The notes beneath the pieces were generated by a model. That model did no database searches, was not told where the DNA came from, and saw only the letters and a list, made by a program, of their open reading frames with translations. A stretch of DNA of 64,000 nt from Cryptomeria japonica (lineage: Eukaryota; Streptophyta; Pinopsida; Cupressales; Cupressaceae): the NCBI RefSeq assembly GCF_030272615.1, contig NC_081408.1:59790114-59854113 (forward strand), read 5' to 3'. The translations under genes and the position numbers were made by a program. Below, one piece after another: positions 1 to 10,553 of the stretch (positions are counted from its first letter, which is position 1; each line of letters starts with the position of its first letter).

Positions 1-555
1 TGTAAATGCAGTCTTATGTTGATCTTCAGGAGCAATGTGAATTTGGTTATAGCCGGAGAAACCATCCATCAATGAGAGCATCTCATATCCAGCAGTCATG
101 TCAACTATGATGTCTATATTTGGCAGTGGAAAATCATCTTTAGGGCATGCTTTATTGAGATCCCTAAAATTCGTACAGATTCTGATGCCCTTGGTTACTT
201 TGCTAACTGGTACCAAATTTGAAATCCAGTCTGCATAATCAATGGGTCTGATAAAGCCCACGTCTAGTAAATTTTTTAGTTCTACCTTGACCAAGAGAGC
301 CACATGGGGATGCATCTTTCTGAGTTTCTATTTGATAGGCTTGGCATCTACTTTTAATGGCAAGTGATGAAGGACTAATTCTGGATCAAGGCCAGGCATA
401 TCTGCATAGGACCACGCAAAAATGATCTTTTTCTCAAGAAAGAAATTGACAAAATCTATCTTTTCCTGTTTTGATAGAGAAGCAACGAAATGAATGACCT
501 TAGGGTTGTCAGGTGTACCCAAATTTATTTCTTCGGTCATTTCCACAAGCAATGT
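1..555 (-). pseudogene. G1 reverse transcriptase, N-terminal part
   Basis: The minus strand encodes the start of a Ty3/gypsy RT that would copy the element RNA into DNA. Visible landmarks are LLDVGFIRP-like and NLVPVSK, then RDLNKACPKDDFPLP and LSLMDGFSGYNQI, followed by APEDQHKTAF at the window edge. The catalytic YVDD box lies outside the window. An in-frame TAG near 328 interrupts the segment just before KLRKMHP, where element A has a glutamine (CAG or CAA), so this is a likely C-to-T nonsense change. It continues the polyprotein that contains protease and the G-patch upstream. Confidence 0.88.
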
Positions 556-564
556 TGATTTATC

Positions 565-1881
565 CTAACTTGATAGGGGTATGTCCAATCTTCCACCTTT
601 GGGCGCCTCAGAGAGGTTTTCACCCGCAGGTACGTCTTTTATTTTTACTTTTGTATGATCAGAGAGTGCCTTATAGTTTTCACTCAAAGACTTAGCTTTT
701 TGATTTTGTACTTTTTCTTTTCTTTTTTCATTTTTATGACTGGAAGATGGAGTTGACTCCCCAAAATATGTTGTGGAATCTAGATCAATAGCAAATCCTG
801 CCTTATGATCACCTTGTGGTATGCCTTCCCGTAGTCCAAGGAATTCTGCATTTTCTTCATCATTTTGAAAACAATCCAATGTGAGTGGTTCTTGTTGGTC
901 ATGTTGGATAAGCTGCGGATAGACAAGGGGCATGCCATCATCAGTTTTAAGGAGGGAGAGGGCCGAGATGGTAAAGATGTAAACATCCGTGATATCACTG
1001 TTCGAACTGCTCGCATCTGATTCAGAGCTTGGATCCCAGAATGACTCTATCCAAGCATTAGGACATGTTTTAGGAGGGGGAGTTATTTCATGTTTGTCTT
1101 CCATGGGCAAATCATCAGGGTCAAGGAAAACATTGTCAAGGGCATAGGAGCTAGAAGAAAAAGAACTCCACTGCCATTCATTGGAATCAGTTTTGGGTCG
1201 GGTATCCTCAGGTATTGTTTCATCATCAGAGTCACGCCCCTTTCTACACGTGGTCATTTTGGTAGACGAGGATCCAATTCGCAATGGTACAAAACCTAAC
1301 CCTAAAGTTGGAGGTCGCATCTTGGGTATAATAGGTTCTAGCCTTCCTTTCTTGTCAGGGCCTAAGCCACTGCAGCCGTCATATCCTTTCTTCTGCAGCA
1401 TAGTAAATCCTTTGTCGTACCGCTCCACCGGCAACCTGACAGGTGGGGTCTCAGTTGGATCCTTATAAAGCCAATCTATGACATCATCATCTAAATTTTC
1501 TTTGTCAAGTTCACCCCATCTTGTAAATGTAGTGGGGGGCTGATATTGAATGACTATCTTAGGTTCCTTTTGCAACAAATGTGGTTTGCCATGTGATTTT
1601 GGAGATATTGGTAAATTCCCAATGAGGAATGTTTGAGCCATTGAATACTCTCCGCATCCTTGGTCCTGTATCTTCAATTTTCCTTTGACAACATCTAACA
1701 ATTCATTAGGATCCACATAACTATGTGAGTGGGCCTCTCTATTGATTGGGACTTGCTGCTGTGGGGAATCCTTTAGAGTAGCACAAAATTGAAATGGATT
1801 AGGATCTCTTGGAATTGTTATCTCAGTTCCATTGTAAGGATATTTTAAACATTGATGATAAGTGGATGGAACTGCTTTCAT
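565..1881 (-). pseudogene. G1 protease C-terminal/G-patch linker of the polyprotein
   Basis: A 438-residue open segment lies between protease and RT. Residues about 158-186 form a G-patch: GFTMLQKKGYDGCSGLG, then GRLEPI. G-patch domains are short glycine-rich modules that bind nucleic acid or helicases. They are known in RNA-processing proteins and next to the protease of betaretroviruses. Downstream, around residues 310-370, is an acidic block ending in an [F]AIDLD..TYFGE motif that is also present in element A. Upstream the segment continues the protease through the motif MKAVPSTYHQC. The stop before residue 1 replaces the expected Trp of GRPWIHAMK (TGG to TAG). The stop at 565 separates it from RT. 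Confidence 0.8.
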
Positions 1882-1890
1882 TGCGTGGAT

Positions 1891-2133
1891 CTACGGACGA
1901 CCAAGAATCAAATTGTAAGGGAGATCGAGGTCTAGGACTTGCAGGAAAGTGTTTTCTGTCACTGGACCGACTCTGATAGGCAATGTAATTATCCCTTTAG
2001 ATGGGCGCTCAACATCATCATGTGCTTTGATTGTTATTCTTCTGGAAGAATCAATATCATTTTCTGTATAACCAAGACCAATGACCACTCTCAAGGTACA
2101 GATGTTAAGACCCGCTCCACCATCTATCAAGAC
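1891..2133 (-). pseudogene. G1 aspartic protease
   Basis: This would cleave the polyprotein. The catalytic loop reads LIDGGAGLNICTL, a D-G-G form of the usual D-S/T-G triad, which plant Tat-type elements commonly show. The segment ends in LPYNLILGRP, the hydrophobic loop and ILGR motif near the protease C-terminus. An in-frame TGA lies immediately before it (KIR-stop-VLIDGG). The related copy A reads RRIKRVLIDGG here, so an Arg codon (CGA or AGA) was probably lost. The length (about 80 residues up to the stop) is a core only; the domain continues after the TAG at about 1884. Confidence 0.82.
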
Positions 2134-5100
2134 TCATCGGATTTTGCAATTATGGATAAAGACTTCAAGATGTAAAGGATCATTATGAGGGAGCTTATCA
2201 GGTGAAATATCGTTATCAGAAAATGCAACGTGTTGGGAAACAGCTAGATGTCCAATTCGGGCTTGAAACTGGTCAACATCAATGTCTGTCGGGACAGTGG
2301 ACTCAATTAAAGCTTTATCTAAAACTACGTGATGCATGGGGGACATTTTCAACAACTCAAGGATTGATATTTGTGCAGGTGTCTTTCCCAGATGATCTAG
2401 GAGATTATACTGACTTGCAGGAGTTGATTTGGGAGGAACTGCGGGAGCTCCTTTCAGGACTATTTTGGATCGACGAGTGGTGACTGCGCAAGAAGGATCT
2501 TGTCCCTTTATTCTTAGGGTGGAAACATACTCATTTGACGCTCCAAAACAATTGATGACATTGTTAGAACCAGTATTTGCATAATTTGTTGTTTGGGTAG
2601 AGTTTGAAGAAGATGCTTTACCCTTGTCACGATCAAGCAAAGGAGTTTTGAAAATTGTATGATCAATGTTAGAGGTCACGTTGGGCGGATCTACCTCAAT
2701 TACCCCTTGCTCTAACAAGTCTTGAATCATATGTTTCAATTGAAAACATGATGCAGTTTTATGTCCTTTTGATCGATGGTATTCACAATATGCATTATAA
2801 TTCCACCAATGCGGCTTTACCAATGGTTCTGCCTTGATATCTGGCAACTTGATAAATTTTGCTTGTATTAATTGTTTCATTACTGACTCAATAGGCTCTC
2901 CCAATGGTGTAAATTGTCGAGGAGGTCCATCCCTTGATTGGAAAGGTTTTCGTTGCTGATTTTGTTGCTGACCTTGTTGTTGATTATATTGTTGAGTGTA
3001 TTGTTGAGTAACATTGCTTGCTGGTGTTTGATTTTGTTCCATAGTTGACATATTAGGAGCACTCAATTTCTTGATTGTGAATGGGGGTTGATTTGCATTC
3101 ACCGCTCTTGCGTCAACAACTCCATCATTAGTGACATTCTTGTTTTTATACCAAAATCTATTTTTGTCCCCTGAATTGTTTGTGTTGTCATTGTCTTTGT
3201 TGAGCTTAATGACTCCCTTAGCTACAAGAGCAGTTTCAATGTTCATCCCTTTCTTAATGAGTTTCTCAATGGTACTGGGACTTTTCAATTTGAGTTCATA
3301 CATCATTTCGGGGACCAAATTTTGAATAAATAAGTTCACTTGTTGTTCTTCAGGTATATCTAGGGAAGAACGACTATACAAGCTTCGCCATCATTGCAAG
3401 AAAGTCACTAATGGTTCACCTTGCTTTTGCTTGGTGTTGCATAAATCTAACATGGTCATGTCACTGTCAATGTTGAATGCGAAGTGAGATATAAACTTTT
3501 GAGCCAATTCCGACCAAGTCTTTATATTCCCTGGCAGATGCGAATACCAATCCATGGCTTGTCCTATGAGACTTTGCGCAAATAAGCGCATTAAGTATGT
3601 TTCCTCATAACTCACTTCAGTACACGCCGCGAAAAATGCTCGAATGTGATCTTTTGGATTGCCATTCCCTTTATATTTCTCAAAATTAGGTGCCTCAAAA
3701 TGCTTAGGGAAGGGAGGCATGTACAAGCTCTTGTCAATTGGATTAGGACATAAATCTTGATCTATATACAACTTCTTTGTTCCTTTGGTTTCCAATGCAT
3801 CGACTTGTCATTGCAACTTCTCAAGTTGTTGTGCAAATGCGTTAGGTAGTGAAGATTTTGGAAGTTCATCATTTACTCTTGGGTGTATGCTTTGTCGATA
3901 CATCTTGTTTTCCATCGGTTGTTGATGTTCCAAAATTGCTGTCTTTGGTGTCTCTGGTATATAATGTTCTTAGTACACTTCTTGCTACTGTGGTTGTGCC
4001 ATGCCTTGATATTGACCTTGTTGCTATGCTTCTTGTGGTGGAATCATCGTTTGTAGCCTAGGTCGATATTGCAATTGAGGGTGTTGTTGATATTGCACAG
4101 ACGTCAATTGCGGTTGTGAAATATGATAACTTGTTTGTCTTGGCACATATTGAGGCATATGTTGTTGTTGATGCTGACGAATCAAAATTTGCTGAGTTTG
4201 TGCCCATTGTTGTTGTCTCGGTGTAAATCCCATCATTTGCAAAAAACTTTGTTTGGGAGGTTTTTGTTGTTTCTCCTTAAGATGGGGTATGGCACTTGCA
4301 TTGACTTGCTGTGTTGTTTGTCCAATCCATTGTGGTGGTTGCAAGTTTGCATTAACTTGTAATGGTGCAGAGGGCGCTGCAACTTGTTGTCAAATGCGAT
4401 ATTGTTGTTGTTGTGCATTGTTTGTTTGCACATTCGATTGTACCTTTTGTATATTACTCAATTGTTGCAACATTTGCTGTTGATACAAACCACTATCTGT
4501 AGCTCTTTGTGTCATCATTATCGAAGGATCTGTCAGAATAGTTGGCATAACAGGTAATTGAGTGTTTGGCAAATATATTGAACTTAATGGGACATAGGAA
4601 CTTTGTTGCATTGTGGAATTGTTTTGGACATTGGTGAGATCAGGCATTCCAGTCGTAAAGCTTTCTTGCATCTTAGATTTTGATCCAATTTTATGCATGC
4701 GAGGAACCACTTCTTGTTGAGGGACAACTATCAATATTTGTGTGGTCCTCATTTGACCTTGTGTTACAGGTGTTGTGTTAAATAATAGATTATTTATTGT
4801 TTCAAATGGCGACTTTTGAGGAATAGTCACTATCAATGCCTTTGAAGCACGTTTACTCATCAAGGTAGGTTGAGTTTCTTGTTGCACATTTTCTTCATTT
4901 GGATGCAGAGAGAAACTTAACAGCTCACCGCCTTGTTGTTTTTGCACATTGATTTGCTCACTTGAGGAGGTCACATTACTCATCATGTCAAGATATTTTT
5001 GTGGGAACATCTTAAAGACCTTGTTCAAGAATTTATCCATCTTTTTTGTCATCTTAGGATCTTTAAGGAACATATCAATATTATCGGAAGCACTGGAATC

Positions 5101-5496
5101 TGATGAAGAATCTAGTAAAACATTTGGATTTATTTCTTGTGGAATGCCTTGATCTGAACCAAATCCTTGTGAAAGAGTTTGTTCCTCATATAATGTTTGA
5201 ATTTCATGTTGCAGGTTCGGTTGATTCCAATCAAAAGGTGCATTTCCCCTTGGTGTTGGTGGAACACTCCCATGTCCTAGTTTCATGTGTACAAACACTG
5301 GTTCATATAATGGAGGTAGTCCAAGTTGAACCATTCCATATGGTGGTAATGATGTGCTTGACGAACCTTCAATTTGTACTGTTTGACTAGTTTGAAACTG
5401 TGAGTTTGATATGTTGTCAATGGGTTGATATGTTGGTTCGCCCATCTTCTTAGATTTTGACCTTGTTTCAACAGGCATGTCACTATGCAAATGCAA
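2134..5496 (-). pseudogene. G1 gag polyprotein, broken by stops
   Basis: A single original reading region is now split into open segments 5496-4390, 4344-4024, 3795-3391 and 3381-2134. The N-terminal third is Gln/Thr-rich and low complexity. The Retrotrans_gag core (segment at 3795-3391) contains FPKHFEAPNFEKYKGNGNPK and LMRLFAQSLIGQAMDWYSHL. After the core comes a zinc-knuckle variant, YCEYHRSKGHKTASC (C-x2-H-x4-H-x4-C), that would bind RNA. An in-frame TGA at about 3390 interrupts FLQ-stop-WRSLYSR; the same codon is TGA in element A. The start M at 5496 is followed closely by SDMPVETR, which element D shares at its own start (SDMSIETR), supporting this start or the internal Met four codons on. 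Confidence 0.85.
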
Positions 5497-7662
5497 TATT
5501 TTTGGAATTTTTCAAGGATAATATATGATATGCAACTAAATGCAAACTAAATAGATGAGAATGAAATCTATGGCAAGAATGCAACCTATGTTTTTGTTGT
5601 TTTTTCAAGATTTTGACAAACTTTTTGGAATGCAAATCTAAAAGAGACCCTTAGGAAATTGAAATGGTGTCTAGAACTCAAAGGACAAAAGGACCAAGTG
5701 ACAAAAGGACAAAATGACAATGTCTCCCCTAATATGCTTGGATACTAAGCTAGGTTTGACCAAATGACAATGATGACAAAAAGACAAAAGTTTGATAAGG
5801 TCTAGACTTCCTAACAATAACTTAGGGTTTATCAAAGGTTTGGATTACTCAAGTATGACAAAACCTAGTTTTGACACTATATGCAAAGGGACAATTACTA
5901 TGCAAATTACCCTAATATGATAATATAATGACTTAAGCTTAATGAAGGGACCTAGGGTATGCACATGCAAATGTATGATAATGTCAACCTAAGGCAAAAC
6001 CTAAGGTTGAATTATGAAATGGTATTACTCTAATGCAAGAGGACACATGCAAATGGATGACCCTTATTGATATGCAAAGGAGTATGGCCTAGGTGAAACC
6101 TAACCTTTGTAGTTGACAATGAATTTGCAAAATGCAAACCTAGGATGAACCTAAACCTAAGTGACATGAATGTTGAGACAAGATTTTGAAAAATGTTTGA
6201 CAACCATGTTTGAAGGTGTTTTGAACTTTGTTGAATGAAATACTCTTGTGTTTAACCTTGTTTTGAATCAATTTGTCTTGTTTTTGAAATGAGACACAAC
6301 TCAACTTTTGACAAGTAAAGAAGACAAAATATTTTAACTTAGACTCAAGACAATCATGCTCATTCACACATTTCTTATGGCAGGTAAGGACAATAGGTAC
6401 TTGAGAGGTAGACTCATTATGAGATTCAAGGAGAATACATAGATGCTTGACCCCATAGGCTCCCCTCCACGGCACTCACTTCTCAGGGCAACCAACCATT
6501 AGTCCCCATGGAAATCTCCCCATGGCGAACTTAGTATCTCTTCCAAGTATCCAAACTCCTCCTTCTGAAGCAACTAGAAGGATTTTTGGCCTCTAAATAC
6601 AAGGTGTTTAATAAGGATTTCTGTTAAGTGTTACTCCTTGGTGTCATGCAAGCGTGATTTAGACATAAGTCCACCAAGATACCAAACAAATGTAGTCACG
6701 CAAACACGATTTAGACTGTGAGGCCCTACTTAGATGCTGATATGAGAAAGAGTCCAAGGGTCATCACTTCCCAAGTAACTACAATTCCCACGTAACCCTT
6801 CCTTCAAAGCTTTTGCCCATCAGGTATTTATTTATAGTGAGTTAGAATGCCAAGGTACTCTAGCTGTGCTCACTTTGGGTCGTTCCCTTCTCACGATTGT
6901 CACTTGCTTGCAAAAGAAAGCAAATGGTCGAGAAGGCAGACCCTCTAAAGGTAATAAACAATCCAAAACATGAGAATGGTATCGAAGATCTGGATTTCTG
7001 ATCACCCTAAGAAGGATGAGAGCATACTCTCCTACTCCAATGTCAAACTCAACAAACAAAGTAAACACATGTTCATTCCATCCTTCTTAGCAAACATACT
7101 AGGTGCCTAATTATGAATTGCAAACACAAAGTTTGGTTGGAATATAAGGCAACCTGCAAAATCACTAAGTTAGGAGTTTGATTTGCTTGGTCTTTGACTA
7201 GCGAACCTGCATAAAATTTGTTAGTAGTTTCATTCTTGTCTTTGCCATGCGTAATGCCAAGGTGCTGCACAGAGAATCAGTACCAAAGAAAACTAGAACA
7301 CCAGAACAGAATGCAAAACAAAGTAAATTGCAAGTAAAAACACTGATTTTCACCTCTGTTTATGGCCTTACATAGGCGCAGAATGTCTTGACACAGGCAC
7401 AGAATGCATTGACACAGGCGCAGATCCCTTTGACACAGGCGTAGAATGCATTGACATAGGCGCATAATGCATTGACATAGGCACAAATCCCTTTGACACA
7501 GGCGCATAATGCATTGACACAGGCGCAAATCCCTCGACATAGGTGCAAATCCCTCCTACATAGGCGCAGAAGTGCCCAAAAAGCCCTGAATTGCCCTGTT
7601 TCTTGGGTTTTTCACCCGCAAATCAGCTCAAAGGCACTCAAAACATAGTTAAGGGGTTAAGT
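5497..7662 (-). other. G1 untranslated leader
   Basis: This is the 2.2-kb stretch between PBS and gag. I see no gene in it. It is nearly colinear with the leader of element D (52818-54899), including a conserved block near 6440-6500 (GGCTCCCCTCCAC and CACTTCTCAGGGC on the plus strand). Related wording recurs at 24560 (A) and 35610 (H). The PBS-proximal end carries the tandem array listed separately. Confidence 0.7.
7367..7575 (-). repeat. 21-bp degenerate tandem array in the G1 leader
   Basis: About ten imperfect units of consensus ACAGGCGCAGAATGCATTG (plus strand, period about 21) start roughly 90-100 nt downstream of the PBS in the element's sense direction. The unit is rich in GCGC. Because the period is a multiple of three, it opens spurious Cys/Leu-rich reading frames. 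Comparable arrays lie at the same place in D, H and E. Confidence 0.85.
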
Positions 7663-7680
7663 TTCACGTCGGGTTCACCA
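7663..7680 (-). other. Primer-binding site, tRNA-Trp
   Basis: The minus strand reads TGGTGAACCCGACGTGAA, complementary to the 3' 18 nt of plant cytosolic tRNA-Trp including CCA (tRNA recalled from knowledge). It lies 5 nt inside the LTR end. The match stops at the 18th base, which is typical for copying up to a modified A58. Confidence 0.85.
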
Positions 7681-8010
7681 ATTAATGTAGATAGGAATCT
7701 GGAAATCATCAAAGCAAATAGAAATTAAACTAGCTCAATCACAAAACTAGATTGCAATGATAACAAAACCTACAAACATTCAATAGAGATATGGAAATGA
7801 AACATTCAATTCAAACGCAAACCATCACAAATGCGGATGTCTCCTCGATGATTCTCCATTGTCCTTCTTTCTCCTTCAAATAGCTTTGTTTTGTGGATCT
7901 CACCTTCAAGTGCATAAGCATAATGTGAAAGCAAGATTGACAAGATGGTAGTGCAAGAATACTAGAAGCGTGATTGATTCGGGGATCTTTTGATTGAAGA
8001 AATTCATCCA

Positions 8011-8017
8011 ATTTATA
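8011..8017 (-). promoter_or_regulatory. TATA box of the G1 LTR
   Basis: TATAAAT on the minus strand, inside the inverted repeat CCAATTT...AAATTGG (8009-8028). The D LTRs have the same arrangement at 55291-55297 and about 42278-42284, and the solo LTR has it near 45446. It would drive the sense transcript, with U3 at higher coordinates. Confidence 0.65.
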
Positions 8018-8079
8018 GACAAATTGGAGAGATGACAAGATTAGCATGAAGAGGTTTGAAAGGAAATTTCAAATCAAGA

Positions 8080-8222
8080 ATGACAAATATGACAAATTAT
8101 GACAAATTGACACTTTCTATGCGAAATTGATTGATTGATAATTATGACAAATTATGACAAATTGCTATGTCAAAATTGATTGATTGACAAATTATGACAA
8201 ATTATGACAAATTTGCTATGTC
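8080..8222 (-). repeat. TTATGACAAA repeats upstream of the LTR TATA box
   Basis: Multiple copies of TTATGACAAATT (TTTGTCATAA on the element strand) lie about 65-210 bp upstream of the TATA box. The same cluster occurs in the D LTRs (about 42335-42435) and in the solo LTR (about 45240-45380). The position in U3 suggests enhancer-like sites; the binding factor is unknown. Confidence 0.6.
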
Positions 8223-9136
8223 ATTCCCATGAAATTAGGAGAAATATTAGAGAAAATAGAAAATTAGATGAATTAGAAATTAGGAAATTAGAAAATTGAT
8301 GAAAATTAGAAAATTAGGAATTAGGAAAAATTAGTAAATTGGAAAATTAGGTAAATTAATTAATAATTTTTCATTCATTAATTAATTCACAAAGAGAGGA
8401 GGAATTAGTTAGCCAATTAAATAAATATTTAATTGTGACAAGAAGATTTAGGATAAATAAATAAATTATTTAACCTAGAGGGAAAATGACAAACAAGATT
8501 AAATGAATAAATCATAAAACCTTAGAAGATGAATTAGAAATTCAAGGATGACAATTAGGTCTTGACAAAAGATAATTGACACCGATTCGATTATGATTCT
8601 GATTAACAAAAGACCAATGTTGACAAACATTTTGATTGATAAATGCACCAATTGACGAGGAACAATGACTAATTGATCCAAATTGACATGATTGAGAAGG
8701 ACGACGATCGATATCAAATCGATCACAAAATGACAAGATTGAAAATGACAACGATCGATGACAAATCGATTGCAATACGACAAGATTGAAAATGACAACG
8801 ATCGACAACAAATCGATCGCAAGATGACAAGATTGATAAGAGGACAAAACCCTAATTCCATCATCGATTAGGATTGACGATGTCCAAAATGAAATCGAAT
8901 TGACGATGTCAAAATATGCCAAATGAGCACACACATTGATGCGACAGGATAAAATCGACCAAAATCATGACTGAAGATTGTTATCGACTAGACCAAATTC
9001 GAAAGCAAGACAAATGAAGAATGCAAAAGAAGGACTCGATGCTCGCAAATGATAAAGACCAAGTGCGCAACATAGGAGGAATGCGCAAATGTTAAAATAT
9101 GACTCCGCAAGCATTGACCATTTTTAGACGTCTACA

Positions 9137-9990
9137 TTTTCAAAACTAACAATTATGCGGAATTAAATGCCTTTTCTTTTGGATTGGATATGGAAATCTC
9201 TTTGGGAATTAAGGACTTAATAATTGAAGGTGATTCTATGGTGATTATTCAATGTGTTATGAAAAAGAAATCGAATTGTTGGAATTTGCAGTATATACTT
9301 GATCCCATTTTACAAAAATTAGAATTGTTTGAATCTTTCTTGGTATCCCATTGTTACAGAGAAGTTAATAAGATTACAGATTATTTGGCAAATTTAGCCA
9401 TTGATAGCAATGCTAATCAGCGAGAGGTGGGTTTTGAGGAAATTCCTTCTAGGTTATAGGAAGGTTTGCAGTAATAGTCATATGATTTTCTTGAGTAATG
9501 TCGATGTAAAATTTTATGATGATAATTATTCACGCTTTCCCCTTTGATTTCAAGTATTCATGTTCATTGTCTAGAGAAGAGTTCGAGGTCATGGTATTTG
9601 ATATAATTGTGTTTTTCCAAAGGTTTTTTGATACTTTCTTTTTTGGCAAGAAGGTTTTTGGCTCATGGGATTTGGCACAGGGCTTTGGAAAATTTTGTCT
9701 TCTTCCATTGATAGCAGCTATGGAGTCTACATTTGAAAATTATTCGATGGGTTTTTTTGGCAAATTGTCATATGGGCTCTATGCAAAACTGATATTATAT
9801 GTGTTGTGACCGCATTTTGTATGTGGTTTTGGGTGGGGTGTATAAATTGATCCGTTAGATACTATAGGTTTATTTTATGAGCTGTGACCGGAGGTTTTCT
9901 TCCCAGGGTTCTTTCCTCTGGTATGCTCTTTGAATCCTGTGTAAAAATAAAAAATATTAATTAAAAAGTTTAGTGGAATAATCCACTTTT
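9137..9990 (+). mobile_element. 3' fragment of a plant LINE
   Basis: A coding tail (RNase H) is followed by a 3' untranslated region ending in an A-rich tail near 9945-10000 (GTGTAAAAATAAAAAATATT). This is the order at the 3' end of plant L1-type LINEs. The left end is cut by the G1 LTR and the right end runs into the LTR remnant of element A; the exact right boundary is uncertain. No target-site duplication could be assigned. Confidence 0.65.
9139..9459 (+). pseudogene. LINE ORF2 C-terminal RNase H domain (5' truncated)
   Basis: The frame is open from the G1 junction and reads NYAELNAFSFGLDMEISLG, then IIEGDSMVII, then REVNKITDYLANLAI. These correspond to the Glu, Asp and final Asp positions of the plant RVT_3-type RNase H that terminates many plant LINE ORF2 proteins. 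The first catalytic Asp would lie upstream of the truncation. No internal stops are seen before the TAG at 9457-9459. RNase H would remove RNA from the cDNA hybrid during retrotransposition. A host RVT_3 protein is an alternative, but the A-rich 3' end favours a LINE. Confidence 0.75.
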
Positions 9991-10004
9991 TTTGAAAAAA
10001 AATA

Positions 10005-10175
10005 AATTTAGAAAATAGTTAAAATGATTAAATGATGATAGAAATAGAGAATATAATGATTAATAAGATTATGTGGAAATATGATTAATTAACTTAATTA
10101 AATAATTAAATAATTATTTAATCAATTAGAGGAATAATTAGTACATGATCAATGAGACATTTTTAGGTGTCTACA
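10005..10175 (-). repeat. Remnant of the A 3' LTR
   Basis: This begins TGTAGACACCTAAAAATGTC (minus, from 10175) and matches nearly base for base the corresponding end of the B LTR (29047-29217). It is cut off by the LINE fragment at about 10005. Confidence 0.8.
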
Positions 10176-10219
10176 TTTGCACCTCTTTGAGACAAAGTCA
10201 GAATGATGCTGTTTCAAAG
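10176..10219 (-). other. A polypurine tract and adjoining stem-loop
   Basis: The minus strand reads CAAAGAGGTGCAAA directly before the LTR TGTAGACACC, so it is the plus-strand primer. The inverted arms CTTTGAGACA (10185-10194) and TGTTTCAAAG (10210-10219) can form a 10-bp stem with one mismatch that overlaps the PPT. The same arms occur in B and D. Confidence 0.72.
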
Positions 10220-10452
10220 AAAACACAAAATTATGCGCTAGTATGCCTTGGTACTGCTGTATAGTTTAAACATGCCCCCTCAGAAAAGGTGGTCGGAAAA
10301 TTCAAAAATTGAGACCATGTTTTCAATACTAGTGTAATGAGCAAGCATGTGAAGTTTCGTGCGATTTCAAGATCGTTTAAGTAGGCTACAAGGTGTTTGA
10401 AGCTGGTAGGGACAATGGGCGTCGAGGTGTCCAAAAAACCCTAATTTTGAAC

Positions 10453-10460
10453 TATAAATA
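10453..10460 (+). promoter_or_regulatory. TATA box of the antisense PMD gene (A)
   Basis: TATAAATA lies 94 bp upstream of the PMD start codon and about 280 bp from the 3' LTR edge. It is conserved at the same place in B (29494) and D (43588), in a shared AGCTATAAAT or ACTATAAATA context. A start of transcription around 10485-10490 is inferred. Confidence 0.65.
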
Positions 10461-10553
10461 GGAATTTTAGGTTTTCATTTGCTCATTTGATATTTGGTAA
10501 ATTCTTTGATTTCACTGCAATTTGTGTGCTTTCTTCCGAGTTTTTTTATCACC

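Larger units (their letters stand above)
1..9136 (-). mobile_element. Ty3/gypsy element G1 (Tat-like), 3' part outside window
   Basis: Reading leftward from 9136 the sequence gives a 5' LTR, a primer-binding site, a 2.2-kb untranslated leader, gag, an aspartic protease, a G-patch-bearing linker and the start of reverse transcriptase; the window edge cuts it in RT. The order gag-PR-RT and the motifs place it in Ty3/gypsy, and the closely related element A in this window has the dual RNase H typical of the Tat lineage. Several in-frame stops show that it is a dead copy. It abuts a LINE fragment at 9137, so it probably inserted into that LINE. Its target-site duplication cannot be tested because the left end is outside the window. 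Confidence 0.9.
7686..9136 (-). repeat. G1 5' LTR
   Basis: The 1451-bp LTR starts TGTAGACGTCTAAAAATGG (minus strand, from 9136) and ends in CTACA at 7686, followed by the PBS. It shares length class, ends and internal wording with the D LTRs (41907-43302, 54923-56319) and the solo LTR at 44230-45803. Internal parts are a tandem GATCGATGACAAATCGAT-type array (about 8690-8845), an A+T-rich block (8220-8470), TTATGACAAA repeats and a TATA box. Confidence 0.88.

Noticed and set aside
7277-7548. Two overlapping Cys/Leu-rich repetitive reading frames
   Set aside because: They are translations of the 21-bp leader array; the period is a multiple of three, so several frames stay open without being genes.
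7367-7575. CRISPR-like repeat array
   Set aside because: Repeats are degenerate and directly adjoining with no unique spacers, and the context is a plant retrotransposon leader.
9516-9809. 97-codon plus-strand frame after the LINE RNase H
   Set aside because: Lies in the probable LINE 3' untranslated region and has no recognisable motif.
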